Shown here in pieces: positions 27,326-27,496 of a stretch of 27,496 bases of DNA. Position 1 is the stretch's first letter. Each line of letters begins with the position of its first letter. This DNA is from a virus. A model generated the notes under the pieces. The model saw only the letters and a program-made list of their open reading frames with translations. It had not been told where the DNA came from and searched no databases. Position numbers and translations under genes: made by a program. The stretch spans positions 1-27,496 of the IMG/VR virus record IMGVR_UViG_3300042923_000376; one strand, 5' to 3'.

Positions 27326-27496
27326 ATGACGAAGACCCAAAAAGCCGCTTCGACCACGTTTATTGCAACGGGAACGGCTAGTATCGACGCCGTGGATGAC
27401 GCGCCCCTGACCACCGCTGACGTGGTGCGCGAACTAAAGAAGGAAGCTCTCGACGTGTACGGCACGCGCGGGAAGTTCTCTGACGCCATGAGCGAG
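27326..27496 (+). CDS. Partial N-terminus, probable immunity repressor
   Basis: The plus-strand frame is open from ATG 27326 to the window end. A GTG at 27392, 7 bases after TAGTAT, is an alternative leaderless start like that of the plus-strand HTH gene at 13376. The visible part ends with LTTADVVRELKKEALDVYG then TRGKFSDAMSE, which suits the start of a helix-turn-helix repressor. Divergence from a Cro-like gene with shared operator-like sites supports this. The rest, and any integrase, lies outside the window. Confidence 0.55.
   Translation, partial: MTKTQKAASTTFIATGTASIDAVDDAPLTTADVVRELKKEALDVYGTRGKFSDAMSE

Overview
This window looks like part of a temperate siphovirus (or prophage) of a high-GC actinobacterium. 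The evidence is the high GC content, frequent GTG starts, AGGAGG-type ribosome sites, and gene families typical of actinobacteriophages: a small-terminase/large-terminase/portal/MuF series, a P22-like coat protein in a long-tailed phage, a DUF7455-like protein and a DUF7666-like repeat protein. The host genus cannot be fixed from this sequence; Microbacteriaceae-like phages are a reasonable guess. Both ends are cut inside genes, and no integrase, lysis gene or tape measure is present.

Almost every gene is on the minus strand, so transcription runs from right to left. The right edge (26.0-27.5 kb) is a switch region: a Cro-like helix-turn-helix protein and an excisionase-like protein on the minus strand face a truncated plus-strand gene that is probably the immunity repressor. 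To its left, 12.4-26.1 kb is an early operon of mostly very small genes, nearly all linked by ATGA, GTGA or TGATG overlaps. Recognisable early functions are a DUF7666-like protein with 18 nine-residue repeats, a RecE-like PD-(D/E)XK exonuclease beside a conserved partner protein, two HNH proteins, a metallophosphoesterase, a lambda O-like replication initiator, a small protein like a helicase loader or replisome organiser, a DUF433 protein, a multi-HTH DNA-binding protein, a Holliday-junction-resolvase-like nuclease and a single-stranded-DNA-binding protein. A lone plus-strand HTH gene sits at 13.4 kb with a divergent promoter. An intrinsic terminator at about 12.35 kb closes the early operon.

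From 12.1 kb leftwards come an accessory pair (a small protein and a large metallophosphoesterase sharing an N-terminal motif), an HNH gene broken by a 41-bp tandem triplication, several tiny genes, and then the packaging and head module: HNH, candidate cos region, small and large terminase, portal, MuF-like protein, scaffold, major capsid, four head-tail or tail-completion proteins, and the start of the next tail gene.

The most notable observations are: four stem-loops and a purine-rich tract inside the linker of the replication initiator, which look like a lambda-style origin within the initiator gene; the 41-bp repeat that frameshifts an HNH gene; the 18-copy repeat that varies at only two residues; and three promoters whose spacing suggests leaderless transcripts from regulatory genes.
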